A DNA stretch of 33,317 bases from Methanosarcinales archaeon (GTDB lineage Archaea; Halobacteriota; Methanosarcinia; Methanosarcinales; Methanocomedenaceae): positions 1-33,317 of the forward strand of contig JAIOQW010000058.1 of the NCBI GenBank assembly GCA_021108405.1. The letters run 5' to 3'. The notes beneath the pieces were generated by a model, which made no database searches, was not told where the DNA came from, and saw only the letters and a program-made list of their open reading frames with translations. Shown in pieces: positions 15,381-25,168 of this stretch (within the stretch, counting starts at the first letter, position 1; every line of letters begins with the position of its first letter). A program made the translations under genes and the position numbers.

Positions 15381-16916
15381 TTAGACCGGCCCTTTAAGAC
15401 GGTATCGTGTAGAACGGCCAGCTCCCAATTTATCTGCCAATCCCATTTCGACCAATTTTCTAAAGTCGCCTGATATAACAGGACGGGTGACATCAAATTC
15501 CACTTCACATTGCCGGCTGGTAAGTTCTTTACCTTCGACGAGCCATTGCATCATCTTGCGTTGCCTTTCGTTCAATTTGGCTTCCACTGCCGGAGTTACC
15601 TGCATCAACTGCTCAGGCACACGAAGGCGCTCGATGTTATCACCTGGTCCAGGGAAAGTTACCTGGAAATACCCTGTATCAGTACCGATAAGAGGCTTGT
15701 CCAGTCCATGGTTGAGCATCTGCTCGCGCATACGCCGAAAGCCGCTGCCACGCTCCTCTATGCGGTGGAAATAAGAGAGACACTGGGCCAGAACAGGATT
15801 ACGTGAACATGGCCTGTACGTTCCCTTGCGCAGGTTGGCAAGTGTGATAGGTGAAGGTGGAAGGCCAGGGCTGGAGACAATCACCTTATCAGAGAAGACC
15901 TCAAGCATGATCTTGCGCCCGGCGTCTTCGTATTGCCGGTGGGCCACAGCATTGACAAGTGCCTCCCTCATAGCCTCAACAGGATATTCATCAAGTCGCA
16001 CACGGTTAAGTCCCACAACTTTCATGGGATGCCTGGTATTCCTATCTATAAAAGCAATGGCACGCTCAATAACCACCGGCATAGGTCCCCGAATATCCTC
16101 ATGATCCCGTGGTTCCCCGTCAGGCTCAGAACTGCGGTAAGCATCCGCAAGCACACGACACTGAGGGAACACTGCAGACGGGTCTTTAGCCAGCAACACC
16201 ACACCAGCCGCTGTTGCGTAGTATTCCCTCGATTCCGATTCACGCCAAACAAGGCCACGCAACATCACGCCAGCCAATACATCTTCAGAAGACAACTCAT
16301 CGATATTCCTGCCTTCGGCTACACCCACAAGCCTGCGAGCCATGTCATGGTTAAGATCCTTCCAGCGGATTCGCATCAAAGGTTGAGATTCGAACTTAGA
16401 AGTAGCCTTTATGGTCTGGTCTGCTATTAGGTTCTCATCACTTGTAGGAACAATGCCGAACCGATCCTGAAGTAGCCTTACTAATGCGGTTCTTACTTCC
16501 TTCTGAAGTTCTATGACATTGCCAAAACGTTTATACTTAAAACCGTCAGCTTCCAGTTCCTTGAGTAAAACATCTGTACAACTCTCTCTTTTTACAGTAC
16601 GTTCGCCCTTTATAAAAGCCAGAATAGGCAATTCCCTTTGCTTTGCATGTCTGTATTCAGTGTGAGTTATAGATAGTTCACCCGCCGGAGTCCCATACTG
16701 CACGCCCACGATCAGCAAATACATCTGGCAATTGTCAAGTGACCTCAGGCAGCCTTCGAAAACCTTATCAGCAGATGCTGGTTCATATTCATAAAGTACG
16801 GGCGTGCAATGTGCCGATAGGAACGGATCGGTGTTCACAAGATTCTGGATGATGAGCCGCTCATCTTCAAGTTCTTTCTGCACGGAACTGACAAATACTT
16901 TGAACAATGAGGTCAT
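15381..16916 (-). CDS. DUF4062 + RecG-C/HATPase + winged-helix protein between the PglX halves
   Basis: This 511-aa protein has three parts. An N-terminal DUF4062 domain (KVFVSSVQKELEDER at 6-20, MYLLIVGVQYG near 65-73, HTEYRHAKQRELPILAFI near 85-102) resembles TIR/SLOG-type folds that often sense or process nucleotides. A middle RecG-C/GHKL-type domain has EYPVEAMREALVNAVAHRQYE at 310-330, SSPGLPPSPIT, and RIEERGSGFRRMREQ. A C-terminal winged helix (~455-511) has LNERQRKMMQWL and VTRPVISGDFRKLVEMGL. The AlbA_2 domain usual in the middle class is replaced by DUF4062. Its ATG overlaps the PglX-N stop (ATGA), so it is part of the brx operon. It may be a regulator or a separate effector. The sequence does not decide. 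Confidence 0.85.
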   Translation of the reverse strand: MTSLFKVFVSSVQKELEDERLIIQNLVNTDPFLSAHCTPVLYEYEPASADKVFEGCLRSLDNCQMYLLIVGVQYGTPAGELSITHTEYRHAKQRELPILAFIKGERTVKRESCTDVLLKELEADGFKYKRFGNVIELQKEVRTALVRLLQDRFGIVPTSDENLIADQTIKATSKFESQPLMRIRWKDLNHDMARRLVGVAEGRNIDELSSEDVLAGVMLRGLVWRESESREYYATAAGVVLLAKDPSAVFPQCRVLADAYRSSEPDGEPRDHEDIRGPMPVVIERAIAFIDRNTRHPMKVVGLNRVRLDEYPVEAMREALVNAVAHRQYEDAGRKIMLEVFSDKVIVSSPGLPPSPITLANLRKGTYRPCSRNPVLAQCLSYFHRIEERGSGFRRMREQMLNHGLDKPLIGTDTGYFQVTFPGPGDNIERLRVPEQLMQVTPAVEAKLNERQRKMMQWLVEGKELTSRQCEVEFDVTRPVISGDFRKLVEMGLADKLGAGRSTRYRLKGPV

Positions 16917-18775
16917 CGTGGCACCTCCATTTGATTTGTTTCAATATTTCTGGCCTGCATCACTGCCTCACGCAGCCATGCATCCTTTTCCGCTTCAGAA
17001 CTACCATCCACAATACGGATATAAGCCCCTTTATACTCAGGATACTGTACATCCTCAATAACAAAAGCTGTGGTTGAAACGACCTCGCCGCCAATGCTGT
17101 CAAATGCTCGTGGTCCAAGATGGGCCATGGACAGTATGGTATGGTTGTCCAGAATGCTCTCACGGAGTTTTTCAAAAGATGAAAGGAACATCCAGCTTTG
17201 CATGGTTATCATTGTAACCATGCCTTTTTGAATCGTCATGTCGAGATTACGCTCTATAAACATGGCAAAGAAATCAGACTTGCTGTTAGGGTAATTGTCC
17301 AGTGCGAATGTCTTCAACCCTGCATTCATACCCTTGCCACCCATGTACGGCGGGTTGGCAATGACCACATGGTATTTTGGACTGAGATAATCTGCCTGCT
17401 CCAGGACCTTGAGCACTTTTTGGTGGGTGGTGAAGAGTGTCAGGTTGCTGGATAAGTTCTTCTCGTTCAGCATGTGCCGGATGTCTGATACATTCGTGGT
17501 GGCTGGGCGGATGAGGGAGCCGAAGTTGTCGGCCTCCCCGAACTGGAGTAAGGTGCGTTGTAAGTCGGTGGTGAACAGGTGGCTATCGATGGCTGCCATA
17601 TACGACCGCAGTTCATCGTCTTCAAAAGAGATGCTTTGCAACGCGCAGATGTTGGGATGGACCGGGTTGCGGAAGAAATTGTGCTGTTTTTTTCTGGCTT
17701 TCATGGTCAAAGCAAAAGCTGCCAGTTCACCGGCACGCTTGTCAATCTCAATACCGAAGAGGTTGTGGCTTAAGATCTTTTCAGGAATCTCGGAGAGAGC
17801 ATAGCCTTCCTCTTCGTAGATGGAATGGAGCAGGTCAAACGCATAGACCAGCATGTGTCCGGAGCCGCAGGCAGGATCGCAAATCCTGATTTCTTCCGGG
17901 GAGTTAATTCTCAGAAAATCTGTTTCACTTTGCTCAGGTTTAATGTAATATTCCATCTGCTCGAATAAGCGGGAATGATGGCGATTAAGCATCCACAAAC
18001 GCCCCAGGGAGTTTTCAACAAGATAGCGGACGATCCAGTAAGGCGTGAATAACTGTGTAGCTGCCGGAATATTCTCCTTACTGATCTTGATGTTCTTTTT
18101 CATATCCTTGAACACCTTCTCCTTCCTGGGAGCAATGTAATCCTGGTATATCCACCCAATCACCTCAACTTTCTTCCAGTCATCTTCTTTGATAATCTCA
18201 TTTAAGTCCACCAGGATTGAATCAGTATGCAACAGCTTACCAGGGAACAGCAGTTCAGTATAATCCTCAATCGGTTCGAACAAAAACGGCATAATATCAT
18301 TCAAATAATTACACAGGCTCAGCGTAAGGTACTTATACAGCTCCTCATCCTTACTCCCCGACTTCAAATCGATAACAGTATCCCGGTCTATGTTTAAAAA
18401 ATCAAGTTCCGGGGACTTTGTAAGGATATCTGGTTCCTGCTTATTCGGCTCATCAGAAGAAAACACCTTAACAGGAAGGTACCCGTTGACCTCCATGAAC
18501 TTTAACGCAACAAAACGGTTGAACCATGTATAGGTGATCTCATCTATGACTTGGTCATAGCTTTTCTCCTTGACCTCCCTCACAAGCTGCTCTCTCTGCT
18601 GCTTGATTCTTTTATTAAAGACCCTACCACCAATGACAATAGAATCCTCGAACTCTTCATCCACATCCTGTATAGTATCAGGAAAGATGCCATAATAAGC
18701 AGCCTTTCTTTGTGTCTCCTGGAAAAGCTTATCCCTGACAGTATCTGAGAACCGGATGATACTGGCTTTATCCAT
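16913..18775 (-). CDS. pglX: BREX PglX N-terminal half (adenine-specific DNA methyltransferase)
   Basis: This 620-aa protein contains the catalytic half of PglX. AdoMet motif I DPACGSG is at residues 300-306 and the N6-adenine motif IV NPPY at 473-476. The preceding FTPYWIVRYLVENSLG and the N-terminal helical region are typical of PglX. It ends NQMEVPR just after VDGSSEAEKDAWLREAV, the point at which intact PglX continues to [16 protein letters not shown]. That continuation is found at 15054. PglX methylates host DNA and is needed for self/non-self discrimination in BREX. The start ATG is 2 nt after the brxC stop, and the stop overlaps the next gene. The two halves could act together as an HsdM/HsdS-like pair. 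Loss of function is the alternative. Confidence 0.9.
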   Translation of the reverse strand: MDKASIIRFSDTVRDKLFQETQRKAAYYGIFPDTIQDVDEEFEDSIVIGGRVFNKRIKQQREQLVREVKEKSYDQVIDEITYTWFNRFVALKFMEVNGYLPVKVFSSDEPNKQEPDILTKSPELDFLNIDRDTVIDLKSGSKDEELYKYLTLSLCNYLNDIMPFLFEPIEDYTELLFPGKLLHTDSILVDLNEIIKEDDWKKVEVIGWIYQDYIAPRKEKVFKDMKKNIKISKENIPAATQLFTPYWIVRYLVENSLGRLWMLNRHHSRLFEQMEYYIKPEQSETDFLRINSPEEIRICDPACGSGHMLVYAFDLLHSIYEEEGYALSEIPEKILSHNLFGIEIDKRAGELAAFALTMKARKKQHNFFRNPVHPNICALQSISFEDDELRSYMAAIDSHLFTTDLQRTLLQFGEADNFGSLIRPATTNVSDIRHMLNEKNLSSNLTLFTTHQKVLKVLEQADYLSPKYHVVIANPPYMGGKGMNAGLKTFALDNYPNSKSDFFAMFIERNLDMTIQKGMVTMITMQSWMFLSSFEKLRESILDNHTILSMAHLGPRAFDSIGGEVVSTTAFVIEDVQYPEYKGAYIRIVDGSSEAEKDAWLREAVMQARNIETNQMEVPR

Positions 18776-18777
18776 GT

Positions 18778-21700
18778 TTAAAGCACCCGTATTTTCTTAT
18801 CTTCTTTCAATATTGCCTTCATAGCCGCTCTCAATTTCTCAACATACTCATCAACATCGTCTTCAGTTTCGAGATTCTTCTGTGTTTTGAACACTGAAGA
18901 CCCCCTCAGGATTTCCACAGGAACAGCTTTAATTTCACTCTCGCCATCTCCTGTCTCCCTGATCTTTTGTTTATCCTGCTCAATGCTTTCATATGCACGG
19001 CCATTTAATTCATCGATCCTTGTAATCTGGAATTTCACAAAAGCACAATCATCTGCTACAGCAGTATTTTTCTCAACATCAATGAAACTGTCCATAACTG
19101 ACTGTTTGAATTCATCTGTGACCCCTTCATGATTTGCAAGTTCCCTTTCAAGATCCCCTTTCACAGACTCCAGTTTTGACTGAACCTCCTGTTTTAAACC
19201 AGACAATGCACTTTGAAGAGACACTTCAATTTCACTTTCCAGTTGTGGCAACTCTTTGATCCTTGAATACGGTTCATCGTGAGCAAGTATGACTTCAATC
19301 TCACCCACATCTGATTGTGCCTCACTACTTAAAAACTGGGCATTTCTTCTGAATGTATCAACCTTCTTTGAAAGACGCCTGAATATCCCAACCTGGGCGC
19401 TATCGAAAAAAGCCATCACAGGTTCTACCTTCCGGCGCACCCTCTCCAGTTCATCCCTCTCCTGCGCAACAGTTTTCAGGAACATAGACGGGTCTGTAAC
19501 ACCCTGGCCTCTCTTCAAAAATGTTGCATAATTATTGATATCCTCCTCACCCGGATACCTCTTCTCCTCAGCATATTTACCAGCAATATTCTGCACTTCC
19601 AGCAACTCATCAGTGAGGATACCATATGAAAAATTATAAAGGTCATTCTCCTTATCAGGAATATCAGTCTTATCGAACACATCCCTCAAAACAGACTTAA
19701 CAGCACTGATAATCTCAGCTTCCGTCTTTTTCCTAATCTCAATAATAATCTTATCAGCATCCTCCCTTCTGGTAAGATAACTGGCGATCTCCTCTGCGTT
19801 TAAGCCAAGATAAGTCCTCTGGTACCGCAGTTTCACCTCTTCTGCAGCAAACAGGGTGGCGATAATACCAGCAATGGTCATATCCTTCCATCCATAGGGC
19901 TTTCTCATGAAATGCTCCTTAAGGTCCTTCAACACCACAGTAGTATTTCTCTCATCACGAATTGTGACATAATTAAACACTTCCTCCAGTGCCAGTTTAT
20001 TCGTTTCGGATCCACCAATGCCAAACTTTTCAAGGTCATCAGACCTCAGTATCCGGAGGATATCAGTATCAGATTCATAAGGATAAGTGACATACGATGA
20101 TTTGCTATAGACATTTTTCACAAGTATCTCGAATCCATCCTTAACCCTCTCCTTCGGATTCTTTTTCTCGATACCAGTCACTTCTTTCCCATCAATGAAG
20201 ACCCTTGCATCCCGCACCCCTTCATGTATAGCCAGAATCCACGAATCTTTTAATTTTTCTGCTTCCTGCCTCTTATCCCCCAATATTCTTTGTATCTCGT
20301 CAATATTCCTGTTAGAACTATTCTGCAAAAGATACTTGTTTATCTGAAGATTACGCCTGATCAGGTCCACAAACTTGCTCTGCTCAGGGAAAATAAAAAG
20401 CAGCGTATCAGTAGAATCTATATTACTAAGATTCTCTCCATGCAAAGACTGCTGACCGCTTCCCCGCAACATCTCATCTGAGAACGGAGTTAAGAATTTG
20501 ATGGTAAGGTCCGCATTTGCAAGACTCTTGACCTTATCATCCACACATCGATTGAATTTTAGATCCCCTACCTTGACCGGACAGACATCATTGGAATTAT
20601 AGATCACATTATATATCTCATCAAGGATCAAGTGGTTCTCAATATCTAAGTTCTTTATCTCCCTGTTGATCTCTTGCTCCTCATTTGTCAGGAAATGGAA
20701 CGTTTCACCGGATTTGTTGATCAGCGTCTGTTCTTCCAGTCTCCTGAGCGACTCAACGATCTTCTCTCTTAATTTCAGTTTATCCTCATCAACATTTGAA
20801 ATAGACAGCACAACAAGATTATCAAGAGTAGGTTGGATCTCTTTGACATGCTTTATCATGAAAAGGATCTTCAAAATATCACTATCATGCTCCTCAAGCA
20901 GGTCATTTTGTTTAGCATGGTCTATTGTCCTCTTAATTATCGGGTCCAGAAAACTCTCCACAGTATTATAGAACGAATGGAATGGAATGAGCACGCCCAC
21001 GCTGCTATCACCATATTCCATAGCTGATTCCTTAAAAGCATTCAGCATCGAGCGCTCACCCCTGGCCAGGTGCTTCCCGGTAAACCCGGTTTGCCTGATC
21101 TTATCAAATACCTTCTGCAGGAGATTGATCTGATAAGGTACAAAAGGATAAACGCTTGCAAAACCTTCCTCATCCTTAAAATTCTTCATCTCCGCACTGC
21201 CCCTGGAGAATGATATCAGGTTTTTCAGGATGGTCTTCTTATCAGTATAGAATGAAGCAAGCATCTCACTGTGCTCTTCTTTCTTAAGCAGTATCCTCTT
21301 CTTGATCACTTCATCCACATTTGCACTTGATAAACTCAGCCTTGTATCAAAACGCGCCTGTATCTTTGAGAAATCATTACCTTTGACCTTATCCTTTGTA
21401 ACAGTATCAATATCAGCCTGGGATGTCACAATCACCCATGCTTTTCCCATCAGCTTTGTGCCAAGCTCTTCCACAACTGTCTGGAGGTTGAGCATTAATT
21501 CACTATCTTCACCTATGTACTGTCCGATTTCATCTATAAGGAAAATTACCTGATGGTCTTTACCCTTTGACCTGCAATATTTACCAACCTTCTTTGCGAA
21601 CTTCTCAACATCAAGATGGTAATTTCTGCCGTCACTCTCAAATAACCGCACAGATTCGTCTCTGCTTTGAAATCCGCAATTAGTAAGAGCCTCTATAATA

Positions 21701-22310
21701 TCATCATTTATAAAAGCATATGATTCTCTTTTTTCCTCCCAGGTATTACCGCTTAATTTTAATACCTCTTCTTTGAAAGCATTATATAATCCCTTATCCT
21801 GTAAATGTTCTTCAAGTTCTGCGATCCAGAAGACATCTCCAAAGAAGCCCATGTTTTCATTGAACGCCCGCATTAAAATATTGACGATTCGCTCTTTACT
21901 ATCACCTGCTTTGGAATCTATATTGAAAAGTATGACATCCTTTGTACCATAATTCACTGATTTTTCGATAGTATTGAACATTTCAGGGTCATGGATCTTA
22001 CTTTTGAAAAAGTCAAGAGCGGTTTTATCATAGACTGTTGTGTTTTCAAGTAAATATGATAAAATCTTAATAAAATGGGATTTACCAGAACCAAAAAAAC
22101 CAGATACCCAGACCCCGATCTTATCTGTTGGTGTATGAGTGGCATGGTAATATCTGTCAAAGAACCTATCAAAATGCTTTAGCGACTCTTTTGTAACCAC
22201 ATATTCCTCAAGTTCGGTATAGACGCTATCATCATCGTTTTTATCTACCTTGATAACCCCATCGATCTGTCTTTTAATATCTTTCTTAAATAGGTCCTCT
22301 ATCTTAACAT
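18778..22310 (-). CDS. brxC: BrxC, BREX P-loop ATPase
   Basis: This is a large AAA-type ATPase, about 1140 aa from the first standard start in frame (GTG 22200) and about 1177 aa if the expected N-terminus is included. Counting from the GTG, Walker A GFFGSGKS is at 34-41 and Walker B VIFLIDE at 218-224. The C-terminal third is rich in coiled coil. The codons before 22200 clearly still code BrxC (KIEDLFKKDIKRQIDGVIKV, then TELEEYV), but the only nearby ATG (22310) is out of frame by one base: ATG TTA AGA TAG as read, whereas one extra A gives ATG TTA AAG ATA GAG. So there is either a 1-bp deletion, a sequencing or assembly error, or an unusual start. It lies 36 nt after brxB and 2 nt before pglX. 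Confidence 0.9.
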
Positions 22311-22346
22311 TTATAGATATTTATATCACTCCCGGATCCCAGATAT

Positions 22347-22916
22347 TTAATCATTGATAAGCGGAAATGCACGGTAATAATTTCCGTCTTTAAATTTTCC
22401 AAATAGGCTCAGTTCATAATTGTCATATTTTCCCGGGTAAAACGTTACCAACGGGACATTGCCCAATACTGGTTGTAAATTGTTGAGAATTGAATGAGAC
22501 CGTACAAGGGACCACGCTTTTCCCACACCAGTTAAAAACATTAATTGAACATCTCCACTTAATTCCATCTTTACTTGTATAGCTTTCTTGATGATTTCGG
22601 GTTTGAGCATAATTTTCAGCTTTTTAAGCAATTCATCTGAACCCTTCTTATTCTCAAATTCGAATATTGTATCATTACCAAGTTTATTATTCAATAATTC
22701 CAGACACATTTCAAATAAATCAATGACAAGGACATTCACAGACATTTTTCCCAAATTAAGTGTTATTTTATCGATTGTTTCACGGACAAGCAACTCTTTT
22801 TCAGGAGGATAGTCAAATATCCAGAATGGAATTTCATTACCAAGTCCTCTTGCGCAAAGAAAATCATCATTTTGAACTTTTTGTTTTAACAAATCCAAGC
22901 GCTCTTCAAGTTTCAT
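22347..22916 (-). CDS. brxB: BrxB (DUF1788), BREX core protein
   Basis: This 189-aa protein fits DUF1788/BrxB in length and sequence: EERLDLLKQKV at the start, IPFWIFDYPPEKELLVRE near 29-46, NVLVIDLFEMCLELL, and MFLTGVGKAWSLVRSHSILNNL near 125-146, then LVTFYPGKYD. BrxB is a small BREX core protein of unclear biochemistry that is needed for defence. It is the first BREX gene visible on this strand. brxA (DUF1819), which usually precedes it, is not found in the 22917-23160 interval. A dinB copy follows instead. Confidence 0.9.
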   Translation of the reverse strand: MKLEERLDLLKQKVQNDDFLCARGLGNEIPFWIFDYPPEKELLVRETIDKITLNLGKMSVNVLVIDLFEMCLELLNNKLGNDTIFEFENKKGSDELLKKLKIMLKPEIIKKAIQVKMELSGDVQLMFLTGVGKAWSLVRSHSILNNLQPVLGNVPLVTFYPGKYDNYELSLFGKFKDGNYYRAFPLIND

Positions 22917-23015
22917 CGCAATTAAATTAATGAAGATATTATTTAAGGCTGTGGTTTAGAGACTTTTTAATATATTCCGGAGATGCCATACTTGCTTAAT
23001 AGTTTGTGAAATACT

Positions 23016-23158
23016 GAGACCGTTACATTACATGTTGGTACTATTAAAATAACCGCAGATGAACACAGATAAACACGGATACGCTGCCTGAAAATCTGTG
23101 TTCATCTGTGTTTATCTGTGGTTTCATAAGATTCACCAACACGAATTGTAACGGTCTC
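23016..23158. mobile_element. 143-bp palindromic MITE with an 8-bp target duplication
   Basis: The ends are inverted: GAGACCGTTACA at 23016 and its complement TGTAACGGTCTC ending at 23158, with partial extension to a shared TGTTGGT. The inside is a long hairpin of ACAGATAAACAC-type sequence. GAAATACT flanks it at 23008-23015 and 23159-23166. The second dinB copy shows the empty site with a single GAAATACT near 26419-26426, which confirms insertion after the duplication or loss in one copy. It lies at the dinB stop codon and does not alter the protein. Confidence 0.9.
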
Positions 23159-23165
23159 GAAATAC

Positions 23166-24248
23166 TTAAGTAGTGATCAGGAAATAATCAAACGTTGTCT
23201 GAATCATCTTGCTTTTATTCAGGTTAGAAAGCCTGATACCAAGTAGCCGTATCTTTCTTCCATAAAAGAATTCACTTGATAGTTCCTTTGATACACGTTT
23301 AATAATATCCCGGTCCTGCGAACTAAAACCCAGGGTCTTTGCCCTTGTAAAAGTAGTAAAATCCTCAAGCCTTACTTTTACTGATACGGTCCCGAAGGAA
23401 TAACCTTTATGCACTAATGATCTACACACCTTTTCTGCGATCATATCCAGAGTTTTGATCAATATTACCGGATCATCTGTATCTTCCTCAAATGTATGCT
23501 CCCTGCTGATGGATCTTATCTTAGAACTTTCTTCTACTTCACTTTCATCCTGACCCAGAGACAAACTGTGCATTTCAGAACCCCATTTACCAAATATTTC
23601 AATGAGCTTATTTTCATCAAAACAGGCCAGTTGACCTAAAGTGTTAATTCCCATCCCTGTCAATATCTTCTCGTTCTTCCTTCCAATACCAGATAGTTTA
23701 CGCACCTTTAGGGGTTCTAAGAATCCCACAACCTTATCAGGCTCTACCACTGTCAGGCCGTCAGGTTTGTTAAAGTCAGAGGCTATCTTGGCCACCGACT
23801 TGACAGGAGCAATGCCAATAGAACAGGTAAGTTTTTCTTTGTACATGATCATGGATTTGATCTGTTCGGCAAGCTGAACAGCCTCTTTATAATCCTGTAC
23901 CCTGTCGCTGATATCCAGAAATGCCTCATCTACACTTACCTGTTGGAACTTATCAGCATAGGATCTAAGGATTTCCATGATCCTGCAGGAGACCTCCTGA
24001 TAAAGGGACATGTTCACAGGCAAAAAAACAGCATCCTGACATAACCTGTATGCTCGGGATATTGGCATCCCTGAATGTATCCCGAAGTTGCGGGCTTCAT
24101 ATGAACAGGTACTGACTACACCTCTGCCCTTACCTTTTTTTGGGTCAGACCCTACAACTACAGCAAGTCCTGTGAGTCCTGGATTCTCACGCTGTTCCAC
24201 TGAAGCATAGAAACTATCCATATCCACATGAAGGATGATCCGGTCCAT
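23166..24248 (-). CDS. dinB: DNA polymerase IV (Y-family), copy 1
   Basis: This 360-aa Y-family polymerase has the catalytic motifs intact: LHVDMDSFYASVEQ at 6-19 (D9) and VSVDEAFLDIS at 104-114 (D107, E108). The helix-hairpin-helix region KLSGIGRKNEKIL and the little-finger domain follow, with a normal family length. It carries out error-prone synthesis past DNA lesions. The copy at 26424-27506 is almost identical (V8M is one difference). The ATG 24248 is the only good start. The terminal ITT matches the other copy despite the MITE at its stop codon. Confidence 0.95.
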   Translation of the reverse strand: MDRIILHVDMDSFYASVEQRENPGLTGLAVVVGSDPKKGKGRGVVSTCSYEARNFGIHSGMPISRAYRLCQDAVFLPVNMSLYQEVSCRIMEILRSYADKFQQVSVDEAFLDISDRVQDYKEAVQLAEQIKSMIMYKEKLTCSIGIAPVKSVAKIASDFNKPDGLTVVEPDKVVGFLEPLKVRKLSGIGRKNEKILTGMGINTLGQLACFDENKLIEIFGKWGSEMHSLSLGQDESEVEESSKIRSISREHTFEEDTDDPVILIKTLDMIAEKVCRSLVHKGYSFGTVSVKVRLEDFTTFTRAKTLGFSSQDRDIIKRVSKELSSEFFYGRKIRLLGIRLSNLNKSKMIQTTFDYFLITT

Positions 24249-24511
24249 ACTACTGCTCCTCTATTGTTCAATATTGGGTATTAGAGATACTGCCGTTTTC
24301 TGCTGATCAATACCATCAGAGGTAATTGACACAACTAACAGACACATATACAAGATAATTCTTATATTGATATTTTTGTTTTGTGCTATTTACACTATTT
24401 ACACTATTTGCAGTTTTATCTATCCAAAAGATAAGGCAAAAGCTGTGGGCGATATGGCCATGTTAGCCGAAGCAATTATCAGGAAGACGTGTATGGAGCT
24501 TGATATTGAGG

Positions 24512-24640
24512 TTATTGACATGAAACATGAAAGCTCTTATTTTTCAGAAACATGAACCCACGCTCAACATTACCCTGACTTTTATAATACGATAGTATTT
24601 CATCAACTGTAAGAGAATGACTCACCGCCGGACAGAGTCT
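24512..24640 (-). pseudogene. IS1634-like transposase fragment
   Basis: The minus-strand frame reads SHSLTVDEILSYYKSQGNVERGFMFLKNKSFHVS, split here only for length: SLTVDEILSYYKSQ, then NVERGFMFLK. This is the region near the end of IS1634-family DDE transposases (usually YKxQxxVERGFRFLKDP). Only about 40 residues remain, so it is inactive. The rest of 24249-24934 holds the shared dinB upstream region, a 62-codon plus-strand frame (24367-24555) with an unidentified gene scrap (AMLAEAIIRKTCMELDIEV), an AATCTGTG-type repeat near 24680, and an AT-rich gap with nothing recognisable. Confidence 0.6.
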
Positions 24641-24934
24641 TGATAAGGCGTTTCTCACCTGTATTCCACTATTAATCTGTGAAATCAGTGTAATCTGTGT
24701 CTTAAAAATTCCGAGCATTATGATCAATTAGCATTTAATTTGAAAGGGAAATATCAATTTCTGGCTCAATTGAACGATGATGGATGTGAGGTGGGAAGAC
24801 CCTATTCTCACATGTTTTTATTTTGTGTCTCATTTTTCATAAATTATAATACACAAACTTTTTTATGTATCATAGAATTGTCACAAAATCATGTTGCATC
24901 TTGTTGTATATTCTAATTTTCATCTACAAAGACA

Positions 24935-25168
24935 TCACAATTTTTTTAAAAAGTTGTTATACTCATATACACTGAGTTCTATCTCTCTTAGAATCTCTTT
25001 TATTAGAGGACGTGCTAAATCTCTATTGGAATGGTGAGGGACAGTCGTAGTTCTCCCATCAGGGTGTCTATAAAACACATGACTCCCTTTTTGACGTACT
25101 TTCCTAAAACCTAATTTAAACAGCAATTTATCCATTTTTTTGGCATCAATTATTTGAAGCCTACTCAA
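24935..25168 (-). CDS. hicA: HicA family mRNA interferase toxin
   Basis: This 77-aa protein fits HicA: KMDKLLFKLGFRKVRQKGSHVFYRHPDG, with the conserved G-S-H motif (catalytic His near residue 30), then TTTVPHHSNRDLARPLIKEILREI. HicA cleaves mRNA and is held inactive by HicB. The ATG overlaps the stop of the antitoxin gene (25165-25168), and the antitoxin comes first. The C-terminus is about ten residues longer than many HicA proteins. The pair lies between gene remnants and may stabilise the mobile region. Confidence 0.9.
   Translation of the reverse strand: MSRLQIIDAKKMDKLLFKLGFRKVRQKGSHVFYRHPDGRTTTVPHHSNRDLARPLIKEILREIELSVYEYNNFLKKL

Larger units (their letters stand above)
22957..24452. 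repeat. dinB duplication block, left copy
   Basis: This block (dinB plus both flanks) matches 26369-28157 once the small elements in each copy are removed. The shared left border starts GAGACTTTTTAATATATTC at 22957 and 26369. The shared right border ends after AAAAGCTGTG near 24452 and 28152. Upstream of dinB the left copy has one more 9-bp TATTTACAC unit than the right copy. Confidence 0.8.

Noticed and set aside
16913-16916. A simple frameshift or stop mutation splitting PglX
   Set aside because: The two halves are separated by about 1.86 kb with an intact gene and remnants of others, so a point mutation cannot explain the split.
24367-24555. A 62-aa plus-strand gene upstream of dinB copy 1
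   Set aside because: Its first part is the shared dinB upstream region, and the same place in copy 2 is interrupted and then diverges. Only a scrap (AMLAEAIIRKTC…) looks coding and there is no good start.
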